64,000 nucleotides of DNA from Alphaproteobacteria bacterium (GTDB lineage: Bacteria; Pseudomonadota; Alphaproteobacteria; Puniceispirillales; Puniceispirillaceae), in contig JAKMFL010000060.1 of NCBI GenBank assembly GCA_022425485.1, positions 1 through 64,000 on the forward strand, written 5' to 3'. The notes beneath the pieces are model-generated. The model ran no database searches, was not told the DNA's origin, and saw only the letters and a list, made by a program, of their open reading frames with translations. Both the position numbers and the translations under genes were made by a program. Position 1 is the first letter of the stretch; every line of letters starts with the position of its first letter. Shown here piece by piece: positions 8,322 through 17,257 of this stretch.

Positions 8322-9577
8322 TCAGCAGCGATATCGCTTCGGGTGAACCCTGCATCCCACTTTATCTCTGCTACCCCTTGATAGGCCTTTGTGCGCGCTT
8401 GCTCAACGCTAGTTCCAAGCGCAGTTACACATAAAACCCGCCCCCCATTGGCGATAATCTGGCCATCTTCATCTGTTGCGGTGCCAGCATGAAAGACCAG
8501 GCAGCCAGAGGCGCTTTCCAGTGTTTCAGCGCCAGTAATGACACTTCCCTTATCATAACTGCCCGGATACCCCTTTGCCGCCATTACCACCGTGACGGCA
8601 CTATCTTGTGCAAATTGCATGGCAAAGTTTTGCAAGCCCCCTTCGGTAGTTGTGTAAATTGCCGATAGCAGATCAGATTGCAGACGCGGCAGAATAACTT
8701 GTGCTTCAGGATCGCCAAATCGGCAGTTAAATTCGATCACTTGTGGGCCTTTGTCGGTGAGCATAAGGCCTGCATATAAAATGCCGCGATAGGGCATACC
8801 CTCATCTGTCATGCCGGTGGCGACGGGCTGTATTATCTCGTCCATTATTTGCTGACGCAGTGCATCGGTTTCAAATTTTGATGGGCTAACCGCGCCCATG
8901 CCGCCAGTATTGGGCCCTTTATCATTATCAAAAGCACGTTTATGGTCTTGGGCCGAGGCCAGCCAGATTGCCTGCTTGCCATCTAGCAGGGCAAAGGCTG
9001 AAAATTCAGGCCCGCTGATGCGTTCTTCTACAAGTATCTGCGCGCTCGCTTCCCCGAAACGCCCGCCTAGCATCTCATCAATGCTAAGGGCTGCCTCTTC
9101 TGTGGTATCGCAAACCGTCACCCCTTTACCTGCGGCCAGCCCATCTGCCTTGACCACACAACCGCCTGTAAGCGTGCCTGCAAACGCCTTTGCTGCGTCC
9201 GCATCCGTAAAATAGTTCCATTGCGGCTGCGGGATATTGTGAAGGTTACAAAATTCGCGTCCAAAGCGTTTTGAGCCTTCAAGCTGGGCTGCTGCCGCAG
9301 ATGGGCCAAAAGCCTTAATACCTTCTGCCTCCAAGCGATCGCTTAAGCCTTCTACAAGCGGAACCTCTGGGCCAATAACCACAATATCTGCTGCTTCTGT
9401 CTTAGCTAGCGTGACCAGCCCATCGATATCATCAGCAGCGACATTTGCAAGCTTGCCAAACGCGGCTGCACCGGGGTTGCCCGGCGTAATGACTAGCCTA
9501 TCACAAAGGGGGCTGTCTGAGATTGCCCATGCCAGCGCATGTTCACGCCCGCCGCTGCCAATAAGAAGAATATTCAT
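8318..9577 (-). CDS. purD: Phosphoribosylamine-glycine ligase (GAR synthetase)
   Basis: ATP-grasp enzyme of 419 residues catalysing the second step of de novo purine synthesis (5-phosphoribosylamine + glycine + ATP to GAR). The N-terminal IGSGGREHALAW, the central VVKADGLAAGKGV loop, the D-x-K-R-x-D-N-D-x-G-P-N-T-G-G-M-G segment and the ATP-grasp metal motif EFNCRFGDPEAQ are all present. Length is typical. The start ATG at 9577 gives MNILLIGSGGREHA, the standard PurD beginning. The upstream gap shared with xseA contains four copies of a 14-bp repeat. purH, another purine gene, is elsewhere in this window (51575-53170). Confidence 0.97.
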   Translation of the reverse strand: MNILLIGSGGREHALAWAISDSPLCDRLVITPGNPGAAAFGKLANVAADDIDGLVTLAKTEAADIVVIGPEVPLVEGLSDRLEAEGIKAFGPSAAAAQLEGSKRFGREFCNLHNIPQPQWNYFTDADAAKAFAGTLTGGCVVKADGLAAGKGVTVCDTTEEAALSIDEMLGGRFGEASAQILVEERISGPEFSAFALLDGKQAIWLASAQDHKRAFDNDKGPNTGGMGAVSPSKFETDALRQQIMDEIIQPVATGMTDEGMPYRGILYAGLMLTDKGPQVIEFNCRFGDPEAQVILPRLQSDLLSAIYTTTEGGLQNFAMQFAQDSAVTVVMAAKGYPGSYDKGSVITGAETLESASGCLVFHAGTATDEDGQIIANGGRVLCVTALGTSVEQARTKAYQGVAEIKWDAGFTRSDIAAD

Positions 9578-9596
9578 TAATGCCTCATCTTTTTTG

Positions 9597-9652
9597 CCCG
9601 ATATATTTTACCAGATATATTTTGCCCAATATATTTTGACCAATATATTTTG
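9597..9652. repeat. 14-bp AT-rich tandem repeat, four copies, between purD and xseA
   Basis: Units of consensus CCCRATATATTTTG run head to tail at 9597-9610, 9611-9624, 9625-9638 and 9639-9652, with the start of a fifth copy (CCAAATAG) after them. They fill the divergent intergenic gap. The ATATATTTT core makes the block very AT-rich. It could influence promoters for either gene, but no regulator can be named. Confidence 0.9.
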
Positions 9653-9701
9653 CCAAATAGTGACAAAATAGCTATTGGTTTTTCTAGCCTAACCTAACGT
9701 G

Positions 9702-11159
9702 ATGTACCATACTCTGCAAATGCCAAGCGAACAAACAGACGCAATTTCTAATTCCCCCTATCTGACCATTGAAGAGTTAAGCTCTGCGGTGAAGAAAACG
9801 ATTGAAGGGCGTTTTGAGTTTGTGCGCGTGCGTGGGGAAGTATCGCAATTACGGGTACCGGCCTCAGGGCATGTTTATTTTGCGCTTAAGGATGAAAAAA
9901 ATACCCTATCTTCGGTGATTTGGCGAGGCTCTGCTGCGCGTCTTTCTGTCCAGCCAGAAGAAGGCTTAGATGTCATCTGCTCTGGTAAGATGACTACCTT
10001 TGGCGGCCAGTCGCGCTATCAGCTGATTGTTAATGATGTTGAGATTGCCGGTGAAGGCGCACTTTTGAAGCAGCTAGAAGAACGGCGGCGTAAGCTAGCA
10101 GATGAAGGGCTGTTTGATGCTGCCCGTAAACGCCCGCTCCCTTCATTCCCTAGATCTATTGGCGTTGTAACCAGCCCAACAGGGGCGGTTATTCGTGACA
10201 TTTTGCATCGCTTGTCTGAGCGCTTTGGCGTGCGGGTGCTGGTTTGGGGGGTGAATGTGCAAGGCGCAGGGTCAGCTGAGCAAATTGCTGCTGCGATTGA
10301 AGGGTTTAACAAATTGCCCGAGACAGGCGAGGTGGCGCGTCCTGACCTGTTGATTGTGGCTAGAGGCGGCGGCTCAATCGAAGATTTATGGTCGTTTAAT
10401 GAGGAAATTGTGGTGCGTGCGGCGGCGGCGTCTGTCATACCGCTTATCTCTGCTGTTGGGCATGAGACAGATACAACTTTAATTGATTATGCATCTGATT
10501 TACGCGCACCAACCCCAACCGCCGCAGCAGAACTTGCCACCCCCGTCGCTGCTGATATCAAGGCTAGTTTAACCGATAGACAAGCAAGGCTAGAGCGTGC
10601 AGCTAGCCGCCAGATAGAGGCTGCCCAGCAGAGTTTGCGAGGTTTGCAACGCGGACTTTTGCATCCGCGTGAGCTTATCGCCCGTCACCAGCAATCGGTG
10701 GATATCGCTGCCTCTAGCGTGTATAATGGATCGCTGCGGCGATTGGAGGGGGCCGCCAGCCGCTTCTCTAGCATAGCAGAAAGGCTTGGCTCTCCTAGTC
10801 AGCGACTAGCACAGGTCAGCGAGCGTCTGCTCGTTTGCGGCAGTCAGCTTGATAATCTGATTGCACGCCAGTTTGATATAGGAACGCAAAAGCTTGCACA
10901 AAACAGCAGATTGCTAGAGGCAAATTCCTATCAGCGGGTGCTGGAACGTGGCTTTGCCCTTGTCACTGATGCAAGTGGCGCTGCTATTAAACGCAGTGCT
11001 GAGGCACCAAAGGGGGCGGAAATTGCCATTCAATTTGTGGATGGTGCGCGTCATGCCAGCCTTGATAGCGGCGACGCGCCAGCTAAAGAGCCGAAAAAAG
11101 ATACCGCTAAAAAGCCCCGCAAAAAAACCCGTTCACCAGACCAAAATGAGTTGTTTTAA
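9702..11159 (+). CDS. xseA: Exodeoxyribonuclease VII large subunit
   Basis: About 485 residues. XseA with XseB forms the single-strand-specific exonuclease VII used in mismatch repair and DNA damage processing. The N-terminal OB-fold starts at LTIEELSSAVKK and contains SGHVYFALKD. The catalytic region has IGVVTSPTGAVIRDI, the RGGGSIEDLWSFNEE motif near residue 221, and the SAVGHETD segment. A coiled-coil helical region follows, and the C-terminus is a lysine-rich tail. ATG 9702 is preferred. A GTG precedes it directly at 9699 and an ATG at 9720 also fits the family start. xseB is not in the window. Confidence 0.95.
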   Translation: MYHTLQMPSEQTDAISNSPYLTIEELSSAVKKTIEGRFEFVRVRGEVSQLRVPASGHVYFALKDEKNTLSSVIWRGSAARLSVQPEEGLDVICSGKMTTFGGQSRYQLIVNDVEIAGEGALLKQLEERRRKLADEGLFDAARKRPLPSFPRSIGVVTSPTGAVIRDILHRLSERFGVRVLVWGVNVQGAGSAEQIAAAIEGFNKLPETGEVARPDLLIVARGGGSIEDLWSFNEEIVVRAAAASVIPLISAVGHETDTTLIDYASDLRAPTPTAAAELATPVAADIKASLTDRQARLERAASRQIEAAQQSLRGLQRGLLHPRELIARHQQSVDIAASSVYNGSLRRLEGAASRFSSIAERLGSPSQRLAQVSERLLVCGSQLDNLIARQFDIGTQKLAQNSRLLEANSYQRVLERGFALVTDASGAAIKRSAEAPKGAEIAIQFVDGARHASLDSGDAPAKEPKKDTAKKPRKKTRSPDQNELF

Positions 11160-11181
11160 AATAGTTGCGCGAAACGGTAAT

Positions 11182-12141
11182 TTATTTCCTTAACGCTTTA
11201 CCCCAACGGCGATGTGGCCATAGCCATTGTTCGGGATTTGCGCGTATCCAAGCTTCAAAATTCTTGTTCATTTCAACAGCCGCAGCAAGAATTTCGGTAT
11301 CGCTTGCTGTTTTGGCGAGTTGGACAGGCGCGGATAATTTTACCTGTATCTGACAGCCATCATGGCGGATGGTCTGCGCATAATAAATCGGCACACCAGA
11401 CTTGGCAGCAATTTTAAAATGAGCGATAGCGGTTTTTGCTGGATGGCCAAAAAACGCCACCTCCTCTCCTTCCCGAAGCTGCTGATCTGCTAAAATCATC
11501 ATATAGCCGCCTTTGCGCACAGTAGATATCATGCCCATCGCTGCTTCACGGCCCTTCTGATAGATATCTGCTTCTGCAGTACTGGCCCGCCTATTGAGCA
11601 AGAAAGATATGTAAGGATTGTTCAAAGGACGGAAGATAAGCCCTGTCTTTAGCCCCAGATGCGGGCCTATCATCGCCAGCGCTTCCCAATTGCCCAAATG
11701 GGCGCCAATAATAAATCCGCCCTTTTTTTCTTGCCCGTTTTCTGGCCCGTTTTCTGGCCCGTCTATTGGGGCGTTTTCCCCATCATTTCCTTGCAGATGT
11801 TCTAGGCCGTGAAACTGGATATAGCCGCCCTTTAACATCGCTTCCAATTTGGGATACTCGCCAATATTACGACCTAAATTCTGCCACATACCTTTTAATA
11901 TTGTCGCACGCTCATCAGCGTTTAATGTTGGTATCGCCCATTGAAGTTGTTGCTCGGCACGCCGATGCCACGGCGTAAGGGGGCCAATAAGGGCAAACAG
12001 GCTTCCAAAAATAAAGCTAGCGCCGCGAATATTTAACAGCGCGATAAATCCAAGCACAACCGCTAAAAGCAGGGTTTCCGCTGGCCAGAGTATGAAGCGG
12101 TAAAATAGTCTAGCGGGCAGATTTCGATAGGATAGCGACAT
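11182..12141 (-). CDS. lpxL: Lipid A biosynthesis acyltransferase, LpxL/HtrB family
   Basis: A 319-residue inner-membrane acyltransferase that adds a secondary acyl chain to Kdo2-lipid IVA. An N-terminal hydrophobic anchor (about residues 15-55) precedes the catalytic H-x4-D/E motif HLGNWE (His148, Glu153). RPLNNP and a D-Q-Q-x-R-E-G-x-x-V-x-F-F-G-style segment follow, as in LpxL/LpxM. Just before the motif is a repeated insertion IDGP/ENGP/ENGQ (residues 126-137), encoded by three 12-bp units. It is the last gene of a minus-strand run DUF374-waaA-lpxK-lpxL with 3-bp spacing from lpxK, so it is co-transcribed with the rest of the Kdo-lipid A genes. Acyl specificity cannot be read. Confidence 0.9.
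   Translation of the reverse strand: MSLSYRNLPARLFYRFILWPAETLLLAVVLGFIALLNIRGASFIFGSLFALIGPLTPWHRRAEQQLQWAIPTLNADERATILKGMWQNLGRNIGEYPKLEAMLKGGYIQFHGLEHLQGNDGENAPIDGPENGPENGQEKKGGFIIGAHLGNWEALAMIGPHLGLKTGLIFRPLNNPYISFLLNRRASTAEADIYQKGREAAMGMISTVRKGGYMMILADQQLREGEEVAFFGHPAKTAIAHFKIAAKSGVPIYYAQTIRHDGCQIQVKLSAPVQLAKTASDTEILAAAVEMNKNFEAWIRANPEQWLWPHRRWGKALRK
11734..11769. repeat. In-frame 12-bp tandem repeat in lpxL
   Basis: Three units, CCCGTTTTCTGG at 11734-11745 and 11746-11757 and CCCGTCTATTGG at 11758-11769. They encode the tetrapeptides ENGP, ENGP and IDGP on the minus strand in a surface-type insertion before the catalytic motif. Confidence 0.88.
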
Positions 12142-12144
12142 TAG

Positions 12145-13152
12145 CTAGCCCTTCTCTTTGTGCAGATAGGGCACGAGGGTTTGCATTAATTGTTCGGCAT
12201 CGTCATCATCTAGCATCAGACTAACATCAAGAACGAATATCCGCTCTCGCCATTCTGGCGGCAAGCGCACCCAGTCTTTTTGTGTGGTAATGAGCTCTGC
12301 GCCTAATTGTGTGGCCTCTAGATATAGCCGGGTTAAATCTGCTTCGCTATAGGGATGATGGTCTGCAAAAGGAAGGGTTTTGACAAGAACAGCGCCACAT
12401 GCTTCAAGCGTGTCGAAAAAGCCTTGTGGCCGGCCAATCCCTGCAAAGGCGAGCAGGCTGCGCTGCTTAATCTCATCTGCTGTCTCAGGGTTGGGAAGCA
12501 AGCGCGGGGACAGGCAGGTTAATTTCTGTGGCAGGCGCTGTTTGAGGCCGGTTTTATCGCTGCCATTTATGACGGCCATATCCATAGATGGCAGGGCAGA
12601 TTTCAGGCTCTGACGAAGCGGGCCTGCAGGCAATATTCGGCCATTTCCTAGCCCAACCGCGCCATCAAAAACTGCTAGTGTTATATCCTTTTTCAGCCAT
12701 GGATTTTGCATTCCGTCATCCATGATAATGATATCGCTAGGCAGGTTTGCGGCGATAAAACGCGCCCCCGCAACGCGGTCTCGGCTGATGCAAACCAAGT
12801 TATTTTGGCTTAGCATCAAGGCTTCATCCCCAATATCAGCCGCGCTATGGGCATTAGGATCCGCGATGAGGGGCCCTTTTTGTTTTCCGCCATAACCTCT
12901 GGTTAAAATGCATACAGAATAGCCATAGCTTCCAAGAAGTTGGCATAAATAAGCGGTAAAGGGGGTTTTTCCAGTGCCGCCAACCGAAATATTGCCGATG
13001 CAAATAACAGGAAGCTGGGCCTTTTCAGGCTTAATCCACGCAAGCCTTGCCGCTGTTGCCCCGCGCCAAATCCAGCTCAAAGGCAGTAAGGCAGTAGAAA
13101 GGGCAGAGGAGAGGATTGTCTGATCATTCCAAAATTTTGGCGCTTTGTTCAT
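12145..13152 (-). CDS. lpxK: Tetraacyldisaccharide 4'-kinase
   Basis: A 335-residue membrane-associated kinase that phosphorylates the 4' position of the lipid A disaccharide to give lipid IVA. The P-loop is GNISVGGTGKTPF (about residues 53-65), following the short N-terminal membrane helix typical of LpxK. DDGMQNPWLKKD contains the conserved DDGxQ motif, and the C-terminus has TTQKDWVRLPPEW, matching the family TTEKDxVRLP. It lies between waaA and lpxL on the same strand with short gaps, so substrate and product enzymes are encoded together. ATG 13152 is the only good start. Confidence 0.95.
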   Translation of the reverse strand: MNKAPKFWNDQTILSSALSTALLPLSWIWRGATAARLAWIKPEKAQLPVICIGNISVGGTGKTPFTAYLCQLLGSYGYSVCILTRGYGGKQKGPLIADPNAHSAADIGDEALMLSQNNLVCISRDRVAGARFIAANLPSDIIIMDDGMQNPWLKKDITLAVFDGAVGLGNGRILPAGPLRQSLKSALPSMDMAVINGSDKTGLKQRLPQKLTCLSPRLLPNPETADEIKQRSLLAFAGIGRPQGFFDTLEACGAVLVKTLPFADHHPYSEADLTRLYLEATQLGAELITTQKDWVRLPPEWRERIFVLDVSLMLDDDDAEQLMQTLVPYLHKEKG

Positions 13153-13169
13153 GGTTTCGGCAATGGTTT

Positions 13170-14471
13170 CTAAGAGTGCTTATCCAAAAGATAGTCTGCC
13201 GTTTTTGCGGCTCTACTACAAGCCTCTGTTGTGATGGCGGCAATCTGTTTTTTATTTTTGGCAGTAATAAGCGTACGTCCCTTTCGCAAAGCCTCTAGCT
13301 TGTCAGCGAGTAATGAAGCTAGCTTGTTCTCATCACTAGCAAGTTCAATTAAACCAGCCTTGCTTAAGCTCTCAAAGGCATCCTTGTTTTTAAAGCGGGA
13401 AGGGCCAGCAAGAATAGGGGTTTCAAACAGCGCTATTTCAAGCGGGTTATGCCCGCCCTTATCTACAAAACTACCCCCAAGAATAATAATATCCGCAGCT
13501 TCATATAGGCTAGCCATTTCGCCTAGACTGTCACAGATAAAGATAGTGTCTTTCTGTTGGGGCGTATCGTCCTTACTGCGCTGTCCAGGCCGGCTCTTTG
13601 TGATGCTTTCTATTTTTTTGGCAATATCGTCGCCACGTTCAGGATGACGCGGTGCGATGATCAAGAAATGTGCCAACCCGTTATTATTTGCCTGCCTACT
13701 TGCGGCAAGGATAAGTTCCTCCTCGCCCTTATGGGTGCTGGCCGCAAGCAGGATAGGACGCGGTGCGGCGGCATCCGCTAGCATCCCCGCCAATGCCGCA
13801 TTTGGTATCAGGCTAGCGGGATTTAACTTTAACGAGCCGCCAATGTGAATGCGGGGCATTTGGCCTTTGTCACCAGCTAGGTGTCTAAATTTATCGGCTT
13901 GCTGCGCATCTACGGCAAAAATATCTTGCGGTGTGCTAAAAATAGTGCGGGCTAAAGGCGCTCTTTTTTGCCAAGCCTGATAGGCATTATCGGAAAGCTG
14001 GGCAGATGCAAAACATAGCGGAATGCCTCTAGCAGCAGTGGCGCAGATTAGGTTTGGCCAGAAATCGCTTTCTAGCATTACCGCATAATCTGGCTGCCAA
14101 TGATCTAAAAAACGTTCCACCCATTGCAGATGATCTAGCGGCTGATAGCTATGTAAAATCGCGCGATCACCCTGCTCGGCAATACGCCGCGCCGCAGTAG
14201 GGGTGTTGGTAGTAATCAAGATGTTCAAATCTGGCTGCTTTTCACGCAGGCAAGTTGCCAGTGTTAGGGCGGCAATGCTCTCACCAACCGAAACCGCATG
14301 TAGCCAGAAAAGCTGTCCTTTTGGGCGTTCTTGCGCATAGTGCCCATAGCGCTCTCTCAGCCTTTCTTTGTCTTCTCGGCCGCGCCATGCCCGGCTATGC
14401 AGATGCAAGATGGCAAAAGGCTTAACAAACGACCATAGACGATTATAGCTGGCAAGGGGGGAGGGCTGCAT
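13170..14471 (-). CDS. waaA: 3-deoxy-D-manno-octulosonic acid transferase
   Basis: GT30-family Kdo transferase of 433 residues, attaching Kdo from CMP-Kdo to lipid IVA at the inner membrane. The family segments WLHAVSVGE, the TTNTPTAARR region, the E-S-D-F-W-P-N-L motif and GGSFVDKGGHNPLE with the downstream G-P-x-x-x-K are all visible. The catalytic Glu of the family sits in HAVSVGE. The ATG at 14471 overlaps the stop of the upstream DUF374 gene as TGATG. A GTG lies one codon earlier (14474). Whether it adds one or two Kdo residues cannot be told from sequence alone. Confidence 0.95.
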   Translation of the reverse strand: MQPSPLASYNRLWSFVKPFAILHLHSRAWRGREDKERLRERYGHYAQERPKGQLFWLHAVSVGESIAALTLATCLREKQPDLNILITTNTPTAARRIAEQGDRAILHSYQPLDHLQWVERFLDHWQPDYAVMLESDFWPNLICATAARGIPLCFASAQLSDNAYQAWQKRAPLARTIFSTPQDIFAVDAQQADKFRHLAGDKGQMPRIHIGGSLKLNPASLIPNAALAGMLADAAAPRPILLAASTHKGEEELILAASRQANNNGLAHFLIIAPRHPERGDDIAKKIESITKSRPGQRSKDDTPQQKDTIFICDSLGEMASLYEAADIIILGGSFVDKGGHNPLEIALFETPILAGPSRFKNKDAFESLSKAGLIELASDENKLASLLADKLEALRKGRTLITAKNKKQIAAITTEACSRAAKTADYLLDKHS

Positions 14472-15271
14472 CACTTTTGGCCTGTCTGCGCATTATCGCA
14501 TGCCTCTACCAGCGCGTTTAGCTTATCTTCCAGCATTTGTCTCTGTGCTTCCAATGCATTTTTATCTTTTGTTTTTTCCAGCATTATCGCATCAGAATAT
14601 ATCAGATTGGCACGCCCAAGAGGTTTTGGAAAGCGCATTTTATCCCAGCTTGGCGCCCGCCATAATCTGTTACCTGACCAAGCAGCAAGGGTTATGGGTG
14701 CGCCGGTTAACTGGGATAGGCTGACGGGGCCCATTGATAAGGCTCGCCGTGGCCCGCGTGGGCCATCTGGCGTGATGACAACAGACCGTCCAGATTTTAT
14801 TTCACCGACAAGCTGGCGCAAACCAGAAGCCGCTTTGCGGTTACTGCTACCCCAAATGGGACGCAGGCCAAATAGGCGGGATGCGCCCGCCAATACGCGC
14901 CCATCAGGATGCGGCGATTGTAGCGCCGAGCAGCCGCTAGGCAGAAGAGGGCTCATCACAAATAAATGTTCATGCCAGAAAATAATAATTTGCGGCTGTG
15001 CCTTCATTCTTGTTCTTAGCGCTTTATGCCCTTGCTGATGCCATCGTCTTAGCCCCACCAATAGCGCCATCATCGCTGCCAGAAGCAAACTGATAACAAA
15101 AGAGCCTATGGTTGAACGAAGAGCAGATTTAAGCATGACCCCACCAGCATAAAAAAAAGCTATATCTGGGGCTAGCGGAAAGCGGATAAAGAGCAATTTT
15201 TCTAGCCGGCATGTCAGATACGCCTTCGCACCATAGAGAAAACCGGTTTTTGTGTCTATATCAGCGCTCAT
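14471..15271 (-). CDS. DUF374 lysophospholipid acyltransferase-family protein
   Basis: A 266-residue protein with the alphaproteobacterial DUF374 signature: FWHEHLFVMS, the SPHPDGRVLA segment (family form H-S-D-G) and ITPDGPRGPRR. The family resembles PlsC-type acyltransferases and is nearly always beside waaA, so a role in outer-membrane lipid assembly is likely but unproven. The start is uncertain. The family usually begins just before the membrane helix, which here corresponds to ATG 15136 (MLKSALRST), preceded by GGTGGGG. Starting at 15271 adds 45 residues I cannot match to the family. First gene of the lipid A run, overlapping waaA by 1 bp. Confidence 0.85.
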   Translation of the reverse strand: MSADIDTKTGFLYGAKAYLTCRLEKLLFIRFPLAPDIAFFYAGGVMLKSALRSTIGSFVISLLLAAMMALLVGLRRWHQQGHKALRTRMKAQPQIIIFWHEHLFVMSPLLPSGCSALQSPHPDGRVLAGASRLFGLRPIWGSSNRKAASGLRQLVGEIKSGRSVVITPDGPRGPRRALSMGPVSLSQLTGAPITLAAWSGNRLWRAPSWDKMRFPKPLGRANLIYSDAIMLEKTKDKNALEAQRQMLEDKLNALVEACDNAQTGQK

Positions 15272-15439
15272 TAGGGCAATATTTGTTTAAGGAGTAAAAA
15301 CAATTGCTATCTATTGCCCAGACTATAGATAGGCTATACACGGGCTATACAGGGGCGCGCTGGCCATGCTACTAAAGGGATGGATTTCTCACTATTTTTG
15401 TCTTTTAATTTTTTGTGTAGGCTTTTGGGTTAACGCGCT

Positions 15440-17224
15440 GTGATCAAACCATCAGACAGACAGATATTAAACCGGCTTTGGGCAGATTGGGTGCTGGTTT
15501 ATCGTGGGCGTCTTGGCCTTATCTTTTTGTTGATGGTAGTGGTGGCACTGGCCGGCGGGCTATATCCTGCGCTAATCAGCCATGTTTTTGACCTGTTAGC
15601 GGGCAAAACAGACAGTGGGGCGGCGCGTTTCGCTTTCCTGTCTTTGCCAGATGATCCGTTTATAGCCATACCTGCCCTTATCATTCTTGTTGCTTCTATC
15701 AAGGCAGGAGCGATGTATTTTCAGGTGTTGAGCGTCAATAGTCTTGCGCTACGTATTACCACAGACATACAGAAAGCGATGTCAGCGCATTTAATCACCT
15801 CAGACTTAGCTATCGTCACAGCAGAGCCTGCAGGGGCATTTATTTCGCGCATTATGAACGATTTGAATCTTGTTCGCGAAGCGCTGGTCAGGCTAGCAAA
15901 TAATCTGGTGCGTGATATCTTAACGATTATTGTAATGGTCGGGGTAATGGTGTGGTTTAGCTGGTTATTATCCTTGCTTGTTCTGGCTATTTATCCGCTA
16001 GCGATGCGTCCGATAGTGCGAATTGGCCGCAAACAGCGGGCGGCTTCTGGGGCATTGCAGGAGCATTTAGAAGAGGTTACGTCTTTGCTTGCTGAAACCT
16101 TGCAAGGTATACGGATGGTCAAAGCCTATCAGCGCGAGGGTGCTGAAAAAACCCGGGCAGGTCACGCCTTTGATATTCTATATGAAAAGCTGGTTGCCTT
16201 GCTGGCAGGGCGTGCGCGTATCGACCCTATCCTTGAAGTCTTAGGCGGGTTTGCAATAGCTGGCGTGATCGGTGTAGCCGCATGGCAGGTACAAATTGGC
16301 GCGATGCAGGTGGGTGACGTGGTAGGCTTTATCACCGCTTTGTTAATGCTGGTACAACCGGTGCGGGCTATCGGCACGCTAAATGCGGTCACCCAAGAAG
16401 GGATGGCAGCAGCAGCGCGTATATTCCAGCTGCTCGATAAGCAGAACAGCATTACCCAAAAGCCTGATGCGCCTGAATTAATCATAAGAAAGGGCCAGAT
16501 TAAGTTCAAAGATGTCAGCTTTTCTTACGGCGATGTGCCAGTATTAGAAAAGGTTAGCTTTGAGGTTGGCGCAGGCGAAACTATAGCTCTTGTGGGGCCT
16601 AGCGGGTCTGGTAAATCCTCTATTATTAATCTTCTGCCGCGCTTTTATGATGTGGCATCTGGCCAGATTATGATAGATGGGCAATCTATTTCAGAGGTAA
16701 CGACACAGAGCTTGCGCCAGCAGATGGCGCTGGTCTCCCAAGAAGCGATATTATTTGATGATACAGTTGCGGCCAATATTCGTTTTGGTCAGCCAGATGC
16801 AGATGAAGGCAAGGTTAAGGCCGCTGCAAAGGCCGCCGCAGCTGATGATTTTATTCAGCAATTAGAGGGCGGGTATCAGGCGCGTGTGGGGGCAACAGGA
16901 AACCTTTTGTCAGGCGGCCAACGCCAGCGCATTTCTATTGCGCGTGCCATGCTAAAAGATGCGCCAATTCTATTACTTGATGAAGCGACCAGTGCCCTAG
17001 ATGCGCAAAGTGAGAAACAAGTCCAACAAGCGTTGGAGCGTCTATCAGAGGGGCGTACGAGCTTGATAGTGGCGCATCGGCTAGCAACCATACGCAATGC
17101 GGATATGATATTAGTGCTGGAGGCAGGCAAGATTGTAGAGCGCGGCCGGCATGAAGAACTGCTGGCAAAAAAGGGCCTGTATGCTGAATTATGCGCCTTG
17201 CAGTCTCTGAGTAATGAAGAATAG
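15440..17224 (+). CDS. msbA: MsbA-like ABC exporter (permease-ATPase fusion)
   Basis: A 594-residue half-transporter with an N-terminal six-helix membrane domain (about residues 20-310) and a C-terminal nucleotide-binding domain. The latter has Walker A GPSGSGKSS (near 386), signature LLSGGQRQR (near 490), Walker B ILLLDEATSALD (near 515) and the switch VAHRLAT. It divergently faces the DUF374-waaA-lpxK-lpxL run, which supports lipid A flipping from inner to outer leaflet. Multidrug export cannot be excluded from sequence. The start is GTG 15440, and an in-frame stop at 15431 rules out anything longer. No obvious Shine-Dalgarno precedes it. The stop sits in a 16-bp tandem repeat. Confidence 0.85.
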   Translation: MIKPSDRQILNRLWADWVLVYRGRLGLIFLLMVVVALAGGLYPALISHVFDLLAGKTDSGAARFAFLSLPDDPFIAIPALIILVASIKAGAMYFQVLSVNSLALRITTDIQKAMSAHLITSDLAIVTAEPAGAFISRIMNDLNLVREALVRLANNLVRDILTIIVMVGVMVWFSWLLSLLVLAIYPLAMRPIVRIGRKQRAASGALQEHLEEVTSLLAETLQGIRMVKAYQREGAEKTRAGHAFDILYEKLVALLAGRARIDPILEVLGGFAIAGVIGVAAWQVQIGAMQVGDVVGFITALLMLVQPVRAIGTLNAVTQEGMAAAARIFQLLDKQNSITQKPDAPELIIRKGQIKFKDVSFSYGDVPVLEKVSFEVGAGETIALVGPSGSGKSSIINLLPRFYDVASGQIMIDGQSISEVTTQSLRQQMALVSQEAILFDDTVAANIRFGQPDADEGKVKAAAKAAAADDFIQQLEGGYQARVGATGNLLSGGQRQRISIARAMLKDAPILLLDEATSALDAQSEKQVQQALERLSEGRTSLIVAHRLATIRNADMILVLEAGKIVERGRHEELLAKKGLYAELCALQSLSNEE

Positions 17225-17257
17225 GACTAATCAAGAATAGGACTAATCAAGAATAGG
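17219..17257. repeat. 16-bp tandem repeat across the msbA stop codon
   Basis: GAATAGGACTAATCAA occurs at 17219-17234 and 17235-17250, with a partial third copy GAATAGG at 17251-17257. The TAG stop of the exporter gene is in the first copy and is repeated in each unit. Confidence 0.92.

Noticed and set aside
9597-9652. Possible CRISPR-like array
   Set aside because: Units are 14 bp directly adjacent with no spacers, and no cas genes are present. The same holds for the other repeats.
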